A program made the position numbers and the translations under genes. Shown piece after piece: positions 51,083-59,396 of a stretch of 64,000 nt of DNA. Below the pieces are notes generated by a model. The model had not been told where the DNA came from. It saw only the letters and a list, made by a program, of their open reading frames with translations, and ran no database searches. Source of the DNA: Promineifilum sp019695075 (GTDB lineage: Bacteria; Chloroflexota; Anaerolineae; Promineifilales; Promineifilaceae); contig JAHCIO010000005.1 in assembly GCA_026129185.1 (NCBI GenBank), positions 62,001 through 126,000 of the forward strand, written 5' to 3'. Numbering within the stretch: position 1 is the stretch's first letter; each line of letters starts with the position of its first letter.

Positions 51083-51118
51083 AAAGGCCGGCCCCGCACC
51101 CGAAGGCCCGGCCTTTTT
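51083..51118 (+). terminator. Intrinsic terminator-like hairpin without an upstream gene
   Basis: AAAGGCCGG pairs with CCGGCCTTT, 16-base loop, followed by TTCTT (TTTTT overall). It points rightward although the gene to its left runs leftward. Confidence 0.6.
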
Positions 51119-51140
51119 CTTGCCATCAGCGCCGGCCCAC

Positions 51141-51170
51141 TTGCGCGCCCGGCCGTATTCATGCGATAGT
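51141..51170 (+). promoter_or_regulatory. Promoter of alr
   Basis: TTGCGC (51141-51146), 18-base spacer, GATAGT (51165-51170), ten bases before the ATG; leader of only a few bases expected. Confidence 0.45.
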
Positions 51171-51180
51171 TGGCCTCGCT

Positions 51181-52398
51181 ATGGCTCACTGGCTGGTCAA
51201 CCAATCCACCATTGCCGATCGCGGCGTGCTGCGGCCGACCCACATCGAGGTCGATCTCGCCCGCCTGACGGCCAACTACCGCGCCATCCAGGTCCACGTC
51301 GCCCCGGCGGCGGTCATGCCCATCCTCAAGGCCAACGCCTATGGCCACGGCCTGGTCGAAGTGGCCCGCCACATGCAAGCGCTGGGCGCGCCCTATCTTG
51401 GCGTGGCCTTTCTGGAGGAGGGCATCCTGCTGCGCGAGGCCGGCGTGACCACGCCCATCCTCGTTCTGGGCGGCATCATCGGCAACCAGATACCGCTCTT
51501 CCTGGAGTATGACCTGACGCTGACGGCCTCCTCGGTGGACAAGCTAGGCCAGATCGAGGCGGCGGCGCGGGCGATGGGGGTGCGCGCCAAAGTACACCTG
51601 AAGATCGACACGGGCATGGAGCGCATCGGCGTCCACTACTACAGCGCCGCGGCGCTGCTGGAGGCATCGCTGGCCTGCACCCACTTCGAGGTCGAGGGCA
51701 TCTTCTCCCACTTCGCCAACGCCGACATGCCCGACCCGGCCTATTCCCACCTGCAACTGGCGCGCTTCGAGGGCGTGCTCGACTTCTACGCCCGGCGCGG
51801 CCTGCCCCCGCCGCCGCTGCGCCACATGGCCAACTCGGCCGCCCTGGCGCGCTTCCCCCAGGCCCACTTCGACATGGTGCGCGCGGGGCTGCTGCTCTAT
51901 GGCGTCTATCCCTCGGCCGACGTGCCGCGGACGGTGGCCGTGCGGCCAACGCTCAGTTGGAAGTCGCGCGTCGTCTACTTCAAGGTCGTGCGCCCCGGCC
52001 ACCCGGTCAGCTATGGCTCGACGTGGCAGAGCGACCACGCCGTGCGCCTTGTCACCGTGCCCGTCGGCTATGGCGACGGCTACTTTCGCGCCCTGTCCAA
52101 CCGGGCCGAGGTCATCATCCGCGGGCGGCGCTACCCGGTCGTCGGCCGCGTCTGCATGGATCAACTCATGGTCAACATCGAATGGGACTCAGCCTACAAC
52201 GGCGACGAGGTCATCTTGCTGGGCGAGGACGCCGGCGGCGCGGCCGTGCGCGTCGAAGAACTGGCCGAGTGGGCCGGCACCGTGCCGTGGGAAATTCTGA
52301 CCAACGTCAACACCCGCGTGCCGCGCGTCTACCGGAACGCGGGAGCCAACGGCCGAGGGCTGACCGCCGACCGCCGACCGCCGACCGCTGACGGCTGA
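51181..52398 (+). CDS. alr: Alanine racemase
   Basis: 405 residues. PLP-binding lysine in MPILKANAYGHGLVEVARHM, catalytic tyrosine loop VPVGYGDGYFRALSN, GRVCMDQLMVNI and the C-terminal beta domain. It makes D-Ala for Ddl. The N-terminal MAHWLVNQSTIADRGVLRP is an extra leader before THIEVDLARLTANYRAI. The last about 15 residues (GLTADRRPPTADG) are encoded by the start of the heptamer repeat downstream, so the repeat has extended the protein. The start codon lacks a ribosome binding site. Confidence 0.95.
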   Translation: MAHWLVNQSTIADRGVLRPTHIEVDLARLTANYRAIQVHVAPAAVMPILKANAYGHGLVEVARHMQALGAPYLGVAFLEEGILLREAGVTTPILVLGGIIGNQIPLFLEYDLTLTASSVDKLGQIEAAARAMGVRAKVHLKIDTGMERIGVHYYSAAALLEASLACTHFEVEGIFSHFANADMPDPAYSHLQLARFEGVLDFYARRGLPPPPLRHMANSAALARFPQAHFDMVRAGLLLYGVYPSADVPRTVAVRPTLSWKSRVVYFKVVRPGHPVSYGSTWQSDHAVRLVTVPVGYGDGYFRALSNRAEVIIRGRRYPVVGRVCMDQLMVNIEWDSAYNGDEVILLGEDAGGAAVRVEELAEWAGTVPWEILTNVNTRVPRVYRNAGANGRGLTADRRPPTADG

Positions 52399-52563
52399 CG
52401 GCCGACCGCTGACCACCGACCACGGACGACAGACCACTGCCCACTGTTCACTGTTCACTGTTCACTGTTCACTGTTCACTGTTCACTGTCCACTGCCCAC
52501 TGACCTACTGACCTACTGACCTACTGCCTACTGTCCACTGTTTACTGCCCACTGCCCACTACT
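52358..52563 (+). repeat. Large heptamer tandem repeat array
   Basis: About 25 degenerate 7-base units: GCTGACC/CGACCGC types inside the end of alr, then seven near-identical TCACTGT units at 52440-52490, then CTACTGA and CCACTGC types. It is the longest copy of the ACTG repeat; others are at 29350, 31610 and 43398. Not CRISPR: no spacers. Confidence 0.85.
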
Positions 52564-52635
52564 CCCCGCTTGACGGCTTGGCGGGAATATGGGTAAATTC
52601 GTACCAACACATCACCTTCCGGGAGCCTACTGTTC

Positions 52636-53052
52636 ATGGACGCGATCATTACCCTGCAAGACGAAATGCATTTCACGGCCGTGCCGACCAGCGGCCAGTT
52701 GGTTCATCTGGACACGAAACCGACCGAAACGGGCCTGCGCCAGGGGGCCAGTCCGATGGAGCTGCTGCTCATTGCCCTGGGCGGCTGCACGGCGCTGGAC
52801 GTTATCTCCATTCTGCGCAAGAAGCGGCAAGCGGTCACCGGCTTCGAAGTGCGCGTCCACGGCGACCGGGCGACGGAACACCCCAAGGCCTTCACCGACA
52901 TCACCATCGAGTACGTTGTCCGCGGCGTCAACATTGACCCGGCCGCCGTGGCCCGGAGCATCGAACTGTCCACCGAGACCTACTGCTCCGTTCATGCCAT
53001 GCTCCACCAGGCGGCCAATATCCGCACGACCTACACCATCGTTCAGGAATAG
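52636..53052 (+). CDS. OsmC-family peroxiredoxin-like protein
   Basis: 138 residues. GASPMELLLIALGGCTALDVISIL holds the first active-site Cys and ETYCSVHAML the second, the OsmC/YhfA pattern of thiol peroxidases acting on organic hydroperoxides. GGGAG lies 10 bases before the ATG. First of four same-strand genes with gaps of 5 and 6 bases and a final overlap: helical sensor-like, tocopherol-cyclase-like, plsY. Confidence 0.9.
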   Translation: MDAIITLQDEMHFTAVPTSGQLVHLDTKPTETGLRQGASPMELLLIALGGCTALDVISILRKKRQAVTGFEVRVHGDRATEHPKAFTDITIEYVVRGVNIDPAAVARSIELSTETYCSVHAMLHQAANIRTTYTIVQE

Positions 53053-53057
53053 ACGGT

Positions 53058-53516
53058 ATGGACCTGCTAGAACTACTGCAACGCGACGGCGAGAAGATCG
53101 TCAGCGAGGCCGGCGAGGCGCTGGCCCGCTCCAGCCTGACCCACTATGCCGAAGCGGGCCAGGCCATTGGCCAGGAGCGGCTCGGCCGGCTCTTCGAGCT
53201 GACCGTGCAGAGCATCGGCGACCGCAACCTTGTGCCGGTGATGGACTACATGGCCACCGTGGCCAACGACCGCTTCCATGCCGGCTACGCCATCCGCGAA
53301 GTGCAAATCGCCATCAACGTGCTCGAAGAGTCCATCTGGAACGACATCGTCGCCAACGTGCCGCCCGACGAACTGGCTCAGGCGCTGGGCCTGGTGGCGA
53401 CGGTGCTGGGCGCGGCCAAGGACGCGCTGGCCCGGGCCTATGTTTCGTTGGCCAGCCGCAAGAAAGCACCCTCGCTCGACTTGTCGGCTCTATTCGAAGG
53501 CTCCACTGGCGGCTAG
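53058..53516 (+). CDS. All-helical RsbRD-N-terminal-like protein
   Basis: 152 residues, entirely helical. The pattern (LLELLQRDGEKIVSEAGEAL ... YAIREVQIAINVLEESIWND) resembles the N-terminal sensor domain of RsbR-type co-antagonists and related kinases (RsbRD_N), without an STAS or kinase partner attached. Function unknown; identification is by pattern only. It lies five bases after the OsmC gene and six before the tocopherol-cyclase-like gene, so one operon. Confidence 0.55.
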   Translation: MDLLELLQRDGEKIVSEAGEALARSSLTHYAEAGQAIGQERLGRLFELTVQSIGDRNLVPVMDYMATVANDRFHAGYAIREVQIAINVLEESIWNDIVANVPPDELAQALGLVATVLGAAKDALARAYVSLASRKKAPSLDLSALFEGSTGG

Positions 53517-53522
53517 CCCCAC

Positions 53523-54518
53523 GTGTACCGCTTCGTGCGCAACACGATGCATCCGGCGCGCTACCACGGCCGGTTGCGCGACCAACGGCCGCCGTACTTC
53601 GAGGGCTGGTACTTCCGCATCGTCGACCCCACCGAGCGCCACCGCTACGCCGTCATCCCCGGCATCATCTGGAGCGGCCGGCCGCATGCCTTTGTCCAGG
53701 TGCTGGACGACAGCGGCGGCGCGCACTACCACGAGTATCCCGTCGATGCCTTCTGGACGCCCGACGACCGCTTCGAGGTTCACGCCGGCCCCAACCGCTT
53801 CAACCACAACGAGATGACCCTGCTCATCGACCGGCCGGAGCAGTCGGTCGCCGGAACGGTGCGCTTTGGCGGGCTGACGCCGTGGCCGGTCACCTGGGCC
53901 GCGCCGGGCATCATGGGCTGGTACGCCTGGGTGCCGTTCATGGAGTGCTACCACGGGGTCGTCAGCCTTGACCACGCCATCTACGGCACGCTGACGGTCA
54001 ATGGCGAGGAGATCGACTTCACCGGCGGGCGCGGCTATATCGAGAAGGACTGGGGCCGCGCCTTCCCCGAGGCGTGGATCTGGTTCCAGACCAACCTTTT
54101 CGAGCAGCCGGGCACGTGCATCACCGCTTCCATCGCCATCATCCCCTGGCTGATGACCGCCTTCCCCGGCTTCATCATCGGTCTGTGGCACGAGGGCCGG
54201 CTGTACCGCTTCGCCACCTACACCGGCGCGAAGACGGAGCGGCTGCACGTCACCGAGCACACCATCGAGTGGATTGTGGCCGACAAGAAGTACTGGCTGG
54301 AACTGTTCGTCACCCAGGGCGCCGGCAGTTCCTTCGGCCTGCTGAAGGGGCCAGACCGGGCCGAGATGGGCGTGCGCGTGGCCGAGACGTTGTCGGCCAC
54401 CGTCCACGTGCGCCTGACCGAGCGCACCGGCGGCCGGGTCGTCTACGAGGGCGACGGCCGCCACGCCGGCCTGGAAGTCCACGAGGTCGAGGCGCGGCTA
54501 CTGAAGATGGTGCGATGA
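53523..54518 (+). CDS. Tocopherol-cyclase-family protein
   Basis: 331 residues starting with GTG. PARYHGRLRDQRPPYFEGWY, WVPFMECYHGVVSLDHAI and GGRGYIEKDWGRAFPEAWIW are the hallmark blocks of the tocopherol cyclase family. In phototrophs VTE1 closes the chromanol ring; in non-phototrophic bacteria the substrate is unknown and probably another isoprenoid quinone or lipid. No prenyltransferase is adjacent. Its stop overlaps the plsY start (ATGA), linking it to membrane lipid synthesis. Confidence 0.88.
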   Translation: MYRFVRNTMHPARYHGRLRDQRPPYFEGWYFRIVDPTERHRYAVIPGIIWSGRPHAFVQVLDDSGGAHYHEYPVDAFWTPDDRFEVHAGPNRFNHNEMTLLIDRPEQSVAGTVRFGGLTPWPVTWAAPGIMGWYAWVPFMECYHGVVSLDHAIYGTLTVNGEEIDFTGGRGYIEKDWGRAFPEAWIWFQTNLFEQPGTCITASIAIIPWLMTAFPGFIIGLWHEGRLYRFATYTGAKTERLHVTEHTIEWIVADKKYWLELFVTQGAGSSFGLLKGPDRAEMGVRVAETLSATVHVRLTERTGGRVVYEGDGRHAGLEVHEVEARLLKMVR

Positions 54519-55135
54519 CGCTGGTCTGGCAACTGCTCTGGGCCGCGCTGGCCTTCTGGCTGGGGGCATTGCCGTTCGCCGTCTGGGTCGGCCGCCGCGC
54601 CGCCCGGCGCGACATCCGCGAAGTGGGCGACCACAACCCCGGCGCGACCAACGTGCTGCGGGCGAGCGGCTTTGGCCCGTTCCTGTTGGCCATGAGCCTG
54701 GACATCTCCAAGGCCGCCGCACCGGTGGGGCTGGCCTATCAGGTCTTCGGCTGGCGCGGCTGGCCCATGTGGCTGATCGCTGTCGCTCCGCCGCTGGGCC
54801 ACGCCTTCTCCCCCTTCCTGCGCGGCCGGGGCGGCAAGGCCGTGGCCGCTGTCTTCGGCGTGTGGATTGGGCTGACGCTCTGGGAGTTGCCGGCCGTGGC
54901 CCTGGTGGGCATCGCCGTCGGGTTCGCGCTGCTGACCGTGTCCGGCTGGGTGGTGGTGCTGTCGCTGTTGGGGATGCTGGCCTACCTGCTGCTGTGGCGG
55001 CCCGACCCGCTGCTCATCGGCGTGGCCGTGGCCCAGTTGCCGCTGTTGGTCTACACCCACCGCGCCGACCTGGCCCGCCGTCCCGGCTTCCGCCCGGCCC
55101 GGCGCCGGCGTCGCCCGCCGGCGACTAGGCCGTGA
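54515..55135 (+). CDS. plsY: Glycerol-3-phosphate acyltransferase PlsY
   Basis: 206 residues, about five membrane helices. The motifs VGDHNPGATNVLRASG, PPLGHAFSPFLRGRGGKAVA and the preceding LDISKAAAPV match PlsY, which moves acyl from acyl-phosphate to glycerol-3-phosphate. The usual G-S-x-N reads G-D-H-N here. The C-terminus is very basic (RPARRRRRPPATRP). Overlaps the tocopherol-cyclase-like gene by four bases and the convergent membrane-protein gene by 11. Confidence 0.88.
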   Translation: MTLVWQLLWAALAFWLGALPFAVWVGRRAARRDIREVGDHNPGATNVLRASGFGPFLLAMSLDISKAAAPVGLAYQVFGWRGWPMWLIAVAPPLGHAFSPFLRGRGGKAVAAVFGVWIGLTLWELPAVALVGIAVGFALLTVSGWVVVLSLLGMLAYLLLWRPDPLLIGVAVAQLPLLVYTHRADLARRPGFRPARRRRRPPATRP

Positions 55136-55841
55136 TGACGGCCAGCGCATACGCGCCGATCAACATCAGGAACAGCCCCAACACCACGTAGCCCGCCGGC
55201 GACGGAAAGCCGGGGCCGCGGGCGACGTAGACCAGCCGCGGCGGCAGAAAGAGCAACAGCAGCAGGGCGAACACGAGCGGCAGCCATAACCCTGCCTCCC
55301 CAACGATGACGCGCGCCTGAGCGCTGAAGAGCAGGAGCATGACGTTGGTGGCCAGCAGGGCCAGCGTGGCCACGACCGGCCAGCGCCCGCCGGCCGGGTC
55401 GATGCTCGGCGTCACCGTGAAGCCTAGCACGAGGATGTAGACGGCCGAGAAGCCCAGCCACGCGCCGGGGCCGAAGACGAAGTACGACGCCGAGCCGCCT
55501 TCGCCCAGCGTGCGCGTGTCCACCTGTAGCCCGGAGCGAAAGAAGCCCAGATGCCAGGCGATGGCCAGGCTCATGACCAGGGCGAAGGCGGCCGCCAGGC
55601 CGATGCGCCAACCGCGCGAAGCCCATTCGCCGCCGCCGGCCATTGGCCGCAGACGGCGCAGCCAGAACACGCCCAGGCAGAAGAGCAGGAAGCCGCCGGT
55701 GAACCGCAGCGCGTTGACGCCGCTGGGTTCGCCCAGCTGCTCGCTCAGGGCAGGAAACAGGAGGAACAGAGCCGCCACCGCGGCGGCGTCGGCCACCAGC
55801 GCGGGCAGGACGGCCGGGAATAGCGCCGATTGCGTCTTCAT
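55125..55841 (-). CDS. Polytopic membrane protein of unknown function
   Basis: 238 residues with about seven hydrophobic helices separated by short loops; not recognised. No catalytic motif is visible apart from a W-x-x-R-GWRIGL stretch. The ATG at 55841 lies seven bases after TATAAT on the minus strand; the earlier ATG (55850) overlaps that box, so 55841 is preferred. Monocistronic, convergent with plsY. Confidence 0.6.
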   Translation of the reverse strand: MKTQSALFPAVLPALVADAAAVAALFLLFPALSEQLGEPSGVNALRFTGGFLLFCLGVFWLRRLRPMAGGGEWASRGWRIGLAAAFALVMSLAIAWHLGFFRSGLQVDTRTLGEGGSASYFVFGPGAWLGFSAVYILVLGFTVTPSIDPAGGRWPVVATLALLATNVMLLLFSAQARVIVGEAGLWLPLVFALLLLLFLPPRLVYVARGPGFPSPAGYVVLGLFLMLIGAYALAVITA

Positions 55842-55848
55842 CCCGGTC

Positions 55849-55854
55849 ATTATA
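55849..55854 (-). promoter_or_regulatory. -10 box of the leaderless membrane-protein gene
   Basis: Minus strand TATAAT, seven bases before the ATG at 55841; TTCACG as -35 at 18 bases. Confidence 0.55.
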
Positions 55855-55870
55855 GCAGAGAGACCGGCTG

Positions 55871-55890
55871 CTCGTGAAATCCATCACGAG
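55871..55890. promoter_or_regulatory. Inverted repeat between divergent promoters (operator candidate)
   Basis: CTCGTGA-AATCCA-TCACGAG, perfect 7-bp arms with a 6-base centre. It overlaps the -35 of the leftward promoter and lies 15 bases upstream of the rightward TTGACA. Confidence 0.5.
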
Positions 55891-55904
55891 CGATGCATTG
55901 CTGG

Positions 55905-55932
55905 TTGACAGCCACAACTCAGGCCCTATAAT
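55905..55932 (+). promoter_or_regulatory. Consensus promoter of the S1-ftsK unit
   Basis: TTGACA (55905-55910), 16-base spacer, TATAAT (55927-55932): the most consensus-like promoter of the window. The leader to the S1 gene is about 130 bases and contains a CACGG...CCGTG hairpin near 56010-56035. Confidence 0.75.
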
Positions 55933-56067
55933 TCAGCTTACCGCCGTGGGTTATACTGATGAGTCTGGCGATTTCTCTGTGTACCCATTGGCGCTATTGT
56001 CCGTCAGTGACTCACGGCGTCGGGAAGCGACCGTGGGCGCTTCTCAGCGTTGTAACGGTTGGTCAGT

Positions 56068-57087
56068 ATGAGTCAGGAGCAAGCAAGGGATCCGCGGGCC
56101 GGTATGAAAGTCGATGATGGCTACTGGGCGGCCCTGTTTCGAATGGAAGAGTCGTTCGTTGCCGACGAACCGGCGGCGAGCGACGCCGCCGAGGCGATGG
56201 AACCGGAGCCGGCCGCCGAGGCCACCCCTGACGCCACCCCATCACACGCCCTGTCTCTCCCTTCTCCGCCGCCCGGCGATCCGTGGCAAATAGCCCAGGA
56301 GATGATGACCGCCGACCGCACCCTGCACCTGCGCGTCGTCGGCTACAACAAGGGCGGGCTGCTGGTCTACTGGAACGGCATTCAGGGCTTTGTGCCCGCC
56401 TCGCAACTGATCGACTTTCCCCAGTTCCACGTGCCCCGCGAGCGGCTGCAGGCCCTCTCGGCCTGGCAGGATCGCGAGTTGCACCTCAAGATCATCGAGG
56501 TCAACCGCGGCAACAGCCGGCTCATCTTCTCCGAGCGGGCGACGTTGGTGGCCGCCGAGCAACGCGAGGTGCTGTTGCTGGGCGTCGAGCAGGGCGAGCG
56601 GCGGCGCGGCATCGTCACCAACCTGACTGACTTCGGCGCTTTTGTCGATCTCGGCGGGCTGGAGGGGCTGATCCACATCTCCGAGATTTCCTGGAGCCGT
56701 GTCACGCACCCCAGCGCCCTGCTGCGGCCGGGTCAGGAGGTCGAGGTGCTCGTGCTCAGCGTGGACAAGGCCGCCGAGCGCGTCGCCCTGAGCATGAAGC
56801 GGCTGCACGCCGACCCCTGGCAGGAGGTCGAGAGCCGCTATCGCCCCGGCCAGTTGGTGACCGGTGTCGTCGGCAACGTGACGACCTATGGCGCGTTCGT
56901 CATCCTGGAGGAGGAACTGGAAGGACTGATCCACATCTCCGAGTTGGCCGAGGGCCGCTTTTTGCACCCGCGCGACGTGGTGCGCACGGGCGAGACGGTG
57001 ACGGCGCGTGTCCTGAGCGTCGACGGCCGTCACAAGCGGCTGGCCCTGTCGCTGCGTGGCGTCGACTCCGCCGCGCCGCAGCCCTAG
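56068..57087 (+). CDS. S1-domain RNA-binding protein (RpsA-like)
   Basis: 339 residues. An acidic Ala/Glu-rich N-terminus (about 1-70) precedes three S1 domains at about 75-160 (LHLRVVGYNKGGLLVYWNG), 175-245 (RRGIVTNLTDFGAFVDLGGL) and 262-332 (VTGVVGNVTTYGAFVILEEE). Ribosomal protein S1-like; with three domains it resembles the short S1 of Gram-positive-type bacteria, which may help translation or RNA turnover. The ATG at 56068 has no clear ribosome binding site; the ATG at 56104 is an alternative. Six bases before ftsK. Confidence 0.88.
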   Translation: MSQEQARDPRAGMKVDDGYWAALFRMEESFVADEPAASDAAEAMEPEPAAEATPDATPSHALSLPSPPPGDPWQIAQEMMTADRTLHLRVVGYNKGGLLVYWNGIQGFVPASQLIDFPQFHVPRERLQALSAWQDRELHLKIIEVNRGNSRLIFSERATLVAAEQREVLLLGVEQGERRRGIVTNLTDFGAFVDLGGLEGLIHISEISWSRVTHPSALLRPGQEVEVLVLSVDKAAERVALSMKRLHADPWQEVESRYRPGQLVTGVVGNVTTYGAFVILEEELEGLIHISELAEGRFLHPRDVVRTGETVTARVLSVDGRHKRLALSLRGVDSAAPQP

Positions 57088-57093
57088 CCGCCG

Positions 57094-59328
57094 ATGCCCC
57101 GCGCGGAACCCCCCGCCGACAAGCCGGCCAAGCCTCGCGCCGGCGAGACCCCCGCGCCCGAACCCCGTTCCTGGGATGAGCGGCTGATCGACGGCCTGGC
57201 CGTCCGTCGCCGCGAGGTCGCCGGCGTCCTCCTCTTTCTGCTGGCCACCATCACCCTCCTGGCCCTGGCCGGCCTGACGCAGGCCGGCTGGCTGACCTGG
57301 TGGACGCGGCTGCTGCGGCAGATCTTCGGCTGGGGCGCCTATGGCGTGGCCGTGTTCATCGCCGCGCTGGGCGTCTACGTTACCCTTGGCCGCGAGCGCC
57401 TGCCCCCGTTGCCGTCGGCCGGGCGCGTGGCCGGGCTGGTCGTCCTCATCGTCACCCTCATGGCCGCCAGCCACCTCATCGGCGGCTATAGCCTGGCCGA
57501 CGCCTTCGCCGGCCGCGGCGGCGGCGTAGTCGGCTGGGCGCTGTCCGAACCGCTGTTCGACTTCCTCGGCGGCTTTCTGTCGGCGCTGGTCTACCTGGCG
57601 CTGCTCTTCTGGGCGGCCATGTTGCTGGCCGGGCGCACGGCCGACGACCTGCGCCGCTGGCTGGAGCGGGCCGCGGCCGGGCTGTCCGCCTGGGCCGACC
57701 GCGTGGACCCGGAGCGGGTCGATGTCGTTGGCCACGCCGAAGTGGTTCAATGGGGTGGGGCGGCGGCCGAACCGGCGGCGACGCCCCCGGCCGCGCCCGC
57801 GCGTGGGCCGCTGATCGTCGAGCCGGACGACGAGGCCGGCCCGCGCCGCCGCGACCCGCGGCTGCCGGCGCTGGCGCTGCTGGAGCGCGGCGAGGCGGCG
57901 GCCCAGTCGCGCGACGAGGTCGAGTGGAAGAGCCACCGCATTGAGGAGACGCTGCAAGACTTCGGTTTGCCGGCGCGGGTGGTCGAGGTGCGGCGCGGCC
58001 CGGCGGTGACGCAGTTCGGCGTCGAGCCGGGCTACGTTGAGCGGCCGGGGCCGGACGGCGAGGTGAAGCAACAGAAAGTGCGCGTTGGGCAGATCGCCGC
58101 CTTGCAGCGCGACCTGACCCTGGCCCTGGCCGTGTCGCGCCTGCGCATCGAAGCGCCCGTGCCCGGCCGCAGCGTCGTCGGCATCGAGGTGCCCAATGGC
58201 GAAACGAGCCTCGTTCGCCTGCGCAACATCCTCGAATCGCGCGACTTTGCCCGGCTCAACTCGTCGCTGGGCGTGGCCCTCGGCCGCGACGTAGCCGGCG
58301 CGCCGCTGACGACCGACCTGGCCAAGCTGCCCCACCTGCTCATTGCCGGCACGACCGGCTCCGGCAAGTCGGTCTGCATCAACGCCTTCATCGCCTGTCT
58401 GGTCTTCAACAACACGCCGGAGCAGCTCAAGCTGGTGATGATCGACCCCAAGAAGGTCGAGTTGGTGCGCTTCAATGGCCTGCCGCACCTCATCGGCCAC
58501 GTCGAAGTGGACGCCGACCGGGCCGTGGGCGTCCTGCGCTGGCTGACGGCGGAGATGGATCGCCGCTATGAACTGTTCGAGACAACCAGTGCGCGCAACA
58601 TCGGCGGCTACAACCGCAAGGCCGGCCGTGGCCAGCGGCTGCCCTATCTGGCCGTCTTCATCGACGAACTGGCCGACCTGATGCACATGTACCCCGGCGA
58701 CGTCGAACGCAACCTCTGCCGCCTGGCGCAGATGGCGCGGGCCACGGGCATCCACCTCGTCGTGGCCACGCAGCGCCCCTCGACCGACGTCATCACTGGC
58801 CTCATCAAGGCCAACTTTCCCGCCCGGCTGTCGTTTGCCGTCGCCTCCGGCACGGATTCGCGCGTCATTCTCGATACCGTCGGCGCGGAGAACCTGCTCG
58901 GCCGCGGCGACATGCTCTACCAGGCCCCCGACGCCGGCGCGCCGGCGCGCGTCCAGGGCGTCCTGGTTACCGACACGGAGATCGAGCGGCTGGTGGAGCA
59001 CTGGCGCGCGGCCATGCCCGACCATCAGCCGGAAGACCCGCCCTGGGAGCCGCTCATCGCCCGCTATGCCCTGCTCGACGAGACCGATAGCCTGCTGGAG
59101 GCGGCCGTCGAGTTGGCCAAGAAGCACGACCAGCTCTCGGTGTCGTTCTTGCAGCGCCGCCTGCGGCTGGGCTATCCCCGCGCGGCGCGGCTGATGGAGC
59201 ACCTCTACGAGATGGGCCTGGTGGATGACCCGCAGAGCGGCGGCAAGACCCGGCGCAGCTTCGTGGGCGAAGAGGACGAGGACCCCATCGGCAAGTACCT
59301 TTCCGACCAGGACGATCAGGACGAGTAG
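57094..59328 (+). CDS. ftsK: DNA translocase FtsK/SpoIIIE
   Basis: 744 residues. Four membrane helices (about 43-190), a short linker, the alpha/beta motor with Walker A GTTGSGKS (419-426), DPKKVELVRFNGLPHLIGHV, Walker B LAVFIDELADLM and ATQRPSTDVITGLIKANFPARL, then the gamma winged helix (SVSFLQRRLRLGYPRAARLMEHL) that reads orienting sequences. It pumps the chromosome through the septum. In an operon with the S1-domain gene. Confidence 0.96.
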   Translation: MPRAEPPADKPAKPRAGETPAPEPRSWDERLIDGLAVRRREVAGVLLFLLATITLLALAGLTQAGWLTWWTRLLRQIFGWGAYGVAVFIAALGVYVTLGRERLPPLPSAGRVAGLVVLIVTLMAASHLIGGYSLADAFAGRGGGVVGWALSEPLFDFLGGFLSALVYLALLFWAAMLLAGRTADDLRRWLERAAAGLSAWADRVDPERVDVVGHAEVVQWGGAAAEPAATPPAAPARGPLIVEPDDEAGPRRRDPRLPALALLERGEAAAQSRDEVEWKSHRIEETLQDFGLPARVVEVRRGPAVTQFGVEPGYVERPGPDGEVKQQKVRVGQIAALQRDLTLALAVSRLRIEAPVPGRSVVGIEVPNGETSLVRLRNILESRDFARLNSSLGVALGRDVAGAPLTTDLAKLPHLLIAGTTGSGKSVCINAFIACLVFNNTPEQLKLVMIDPKKVELVRFNGLPHLIGHVEVDADRAVGVLRWLTAEMDRRYELFETTSARNIGGYNRKAGRGQRLPYLAVFIDELADLMHMYPGDVERNLCRLAQMARATGIHLVVATQRPSTDVITGLIKANFPARLSFAVASGTDSRVILDTVGAENLLGRGDMLYQAPDAGAPARVQGVLVTDTEIERLVEHWRAAMPDHQPEDPPWEPLIARYALLDETDSLLEAAVELAKKHDQLSVSFLQRRLRLGYPRAARLMEHLYEMGLVDDPQSGGKTRRSFVGEEDEDPIGKYLSDQDDQDE

Positions 59329-59360
59329 CCGCGGGCCGACGCGCCCCGGCCGCATTCCAA

Positions 59361-59389
59361 TTGAGCACAACGCCGCGCCGGGCTATAAT
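59361..59389 (+). promoter_or_regulatory. Promoter of the leaderless ctaA gene
   Basis: TTGAGC (59361-59366), 17-base spacer, TATAAT (59384-59389), seven bases before the ATG at 59397. Confidence 0.75.
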
Positions 59390-59396
59390 CCGACTC

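Larger units (their letters stand above)
50870..51180. other. Intergenic region with direct repeats and an orphan + strand terminator
   Basis: 311 bases between divergent genes. It contains a CTGCC/GGCAG hairpin near 50936, a direct repeat AATGTCAT at 51035-51042 and 51057-51064 (22-base period), the + strand terminator-like hairpin at 51083-51118 and the alr promoter. No ORF is convincing. Confidence 0.5.

Noticed and set aside
52358..52563. Possible CRISPR array
   Set aside because: Continuous 7-base degenerate units with no unique spacers; too short a period for CRISPR.
55950..56030. CTGATGAG in the S1 leader suggesting a hammerhead ribozyme
   Set aside because: The required GAAA after stem II is missing (TTTC instead) and stems I and III cannot be drawn.
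56242..59370. A 1042-codon open frame on the minus strand opposite the S1 and ftsK genes
   Set aside because: It is a GC-rich shadow of two well-supported genes; its translation is low-complexity and carries no domain.
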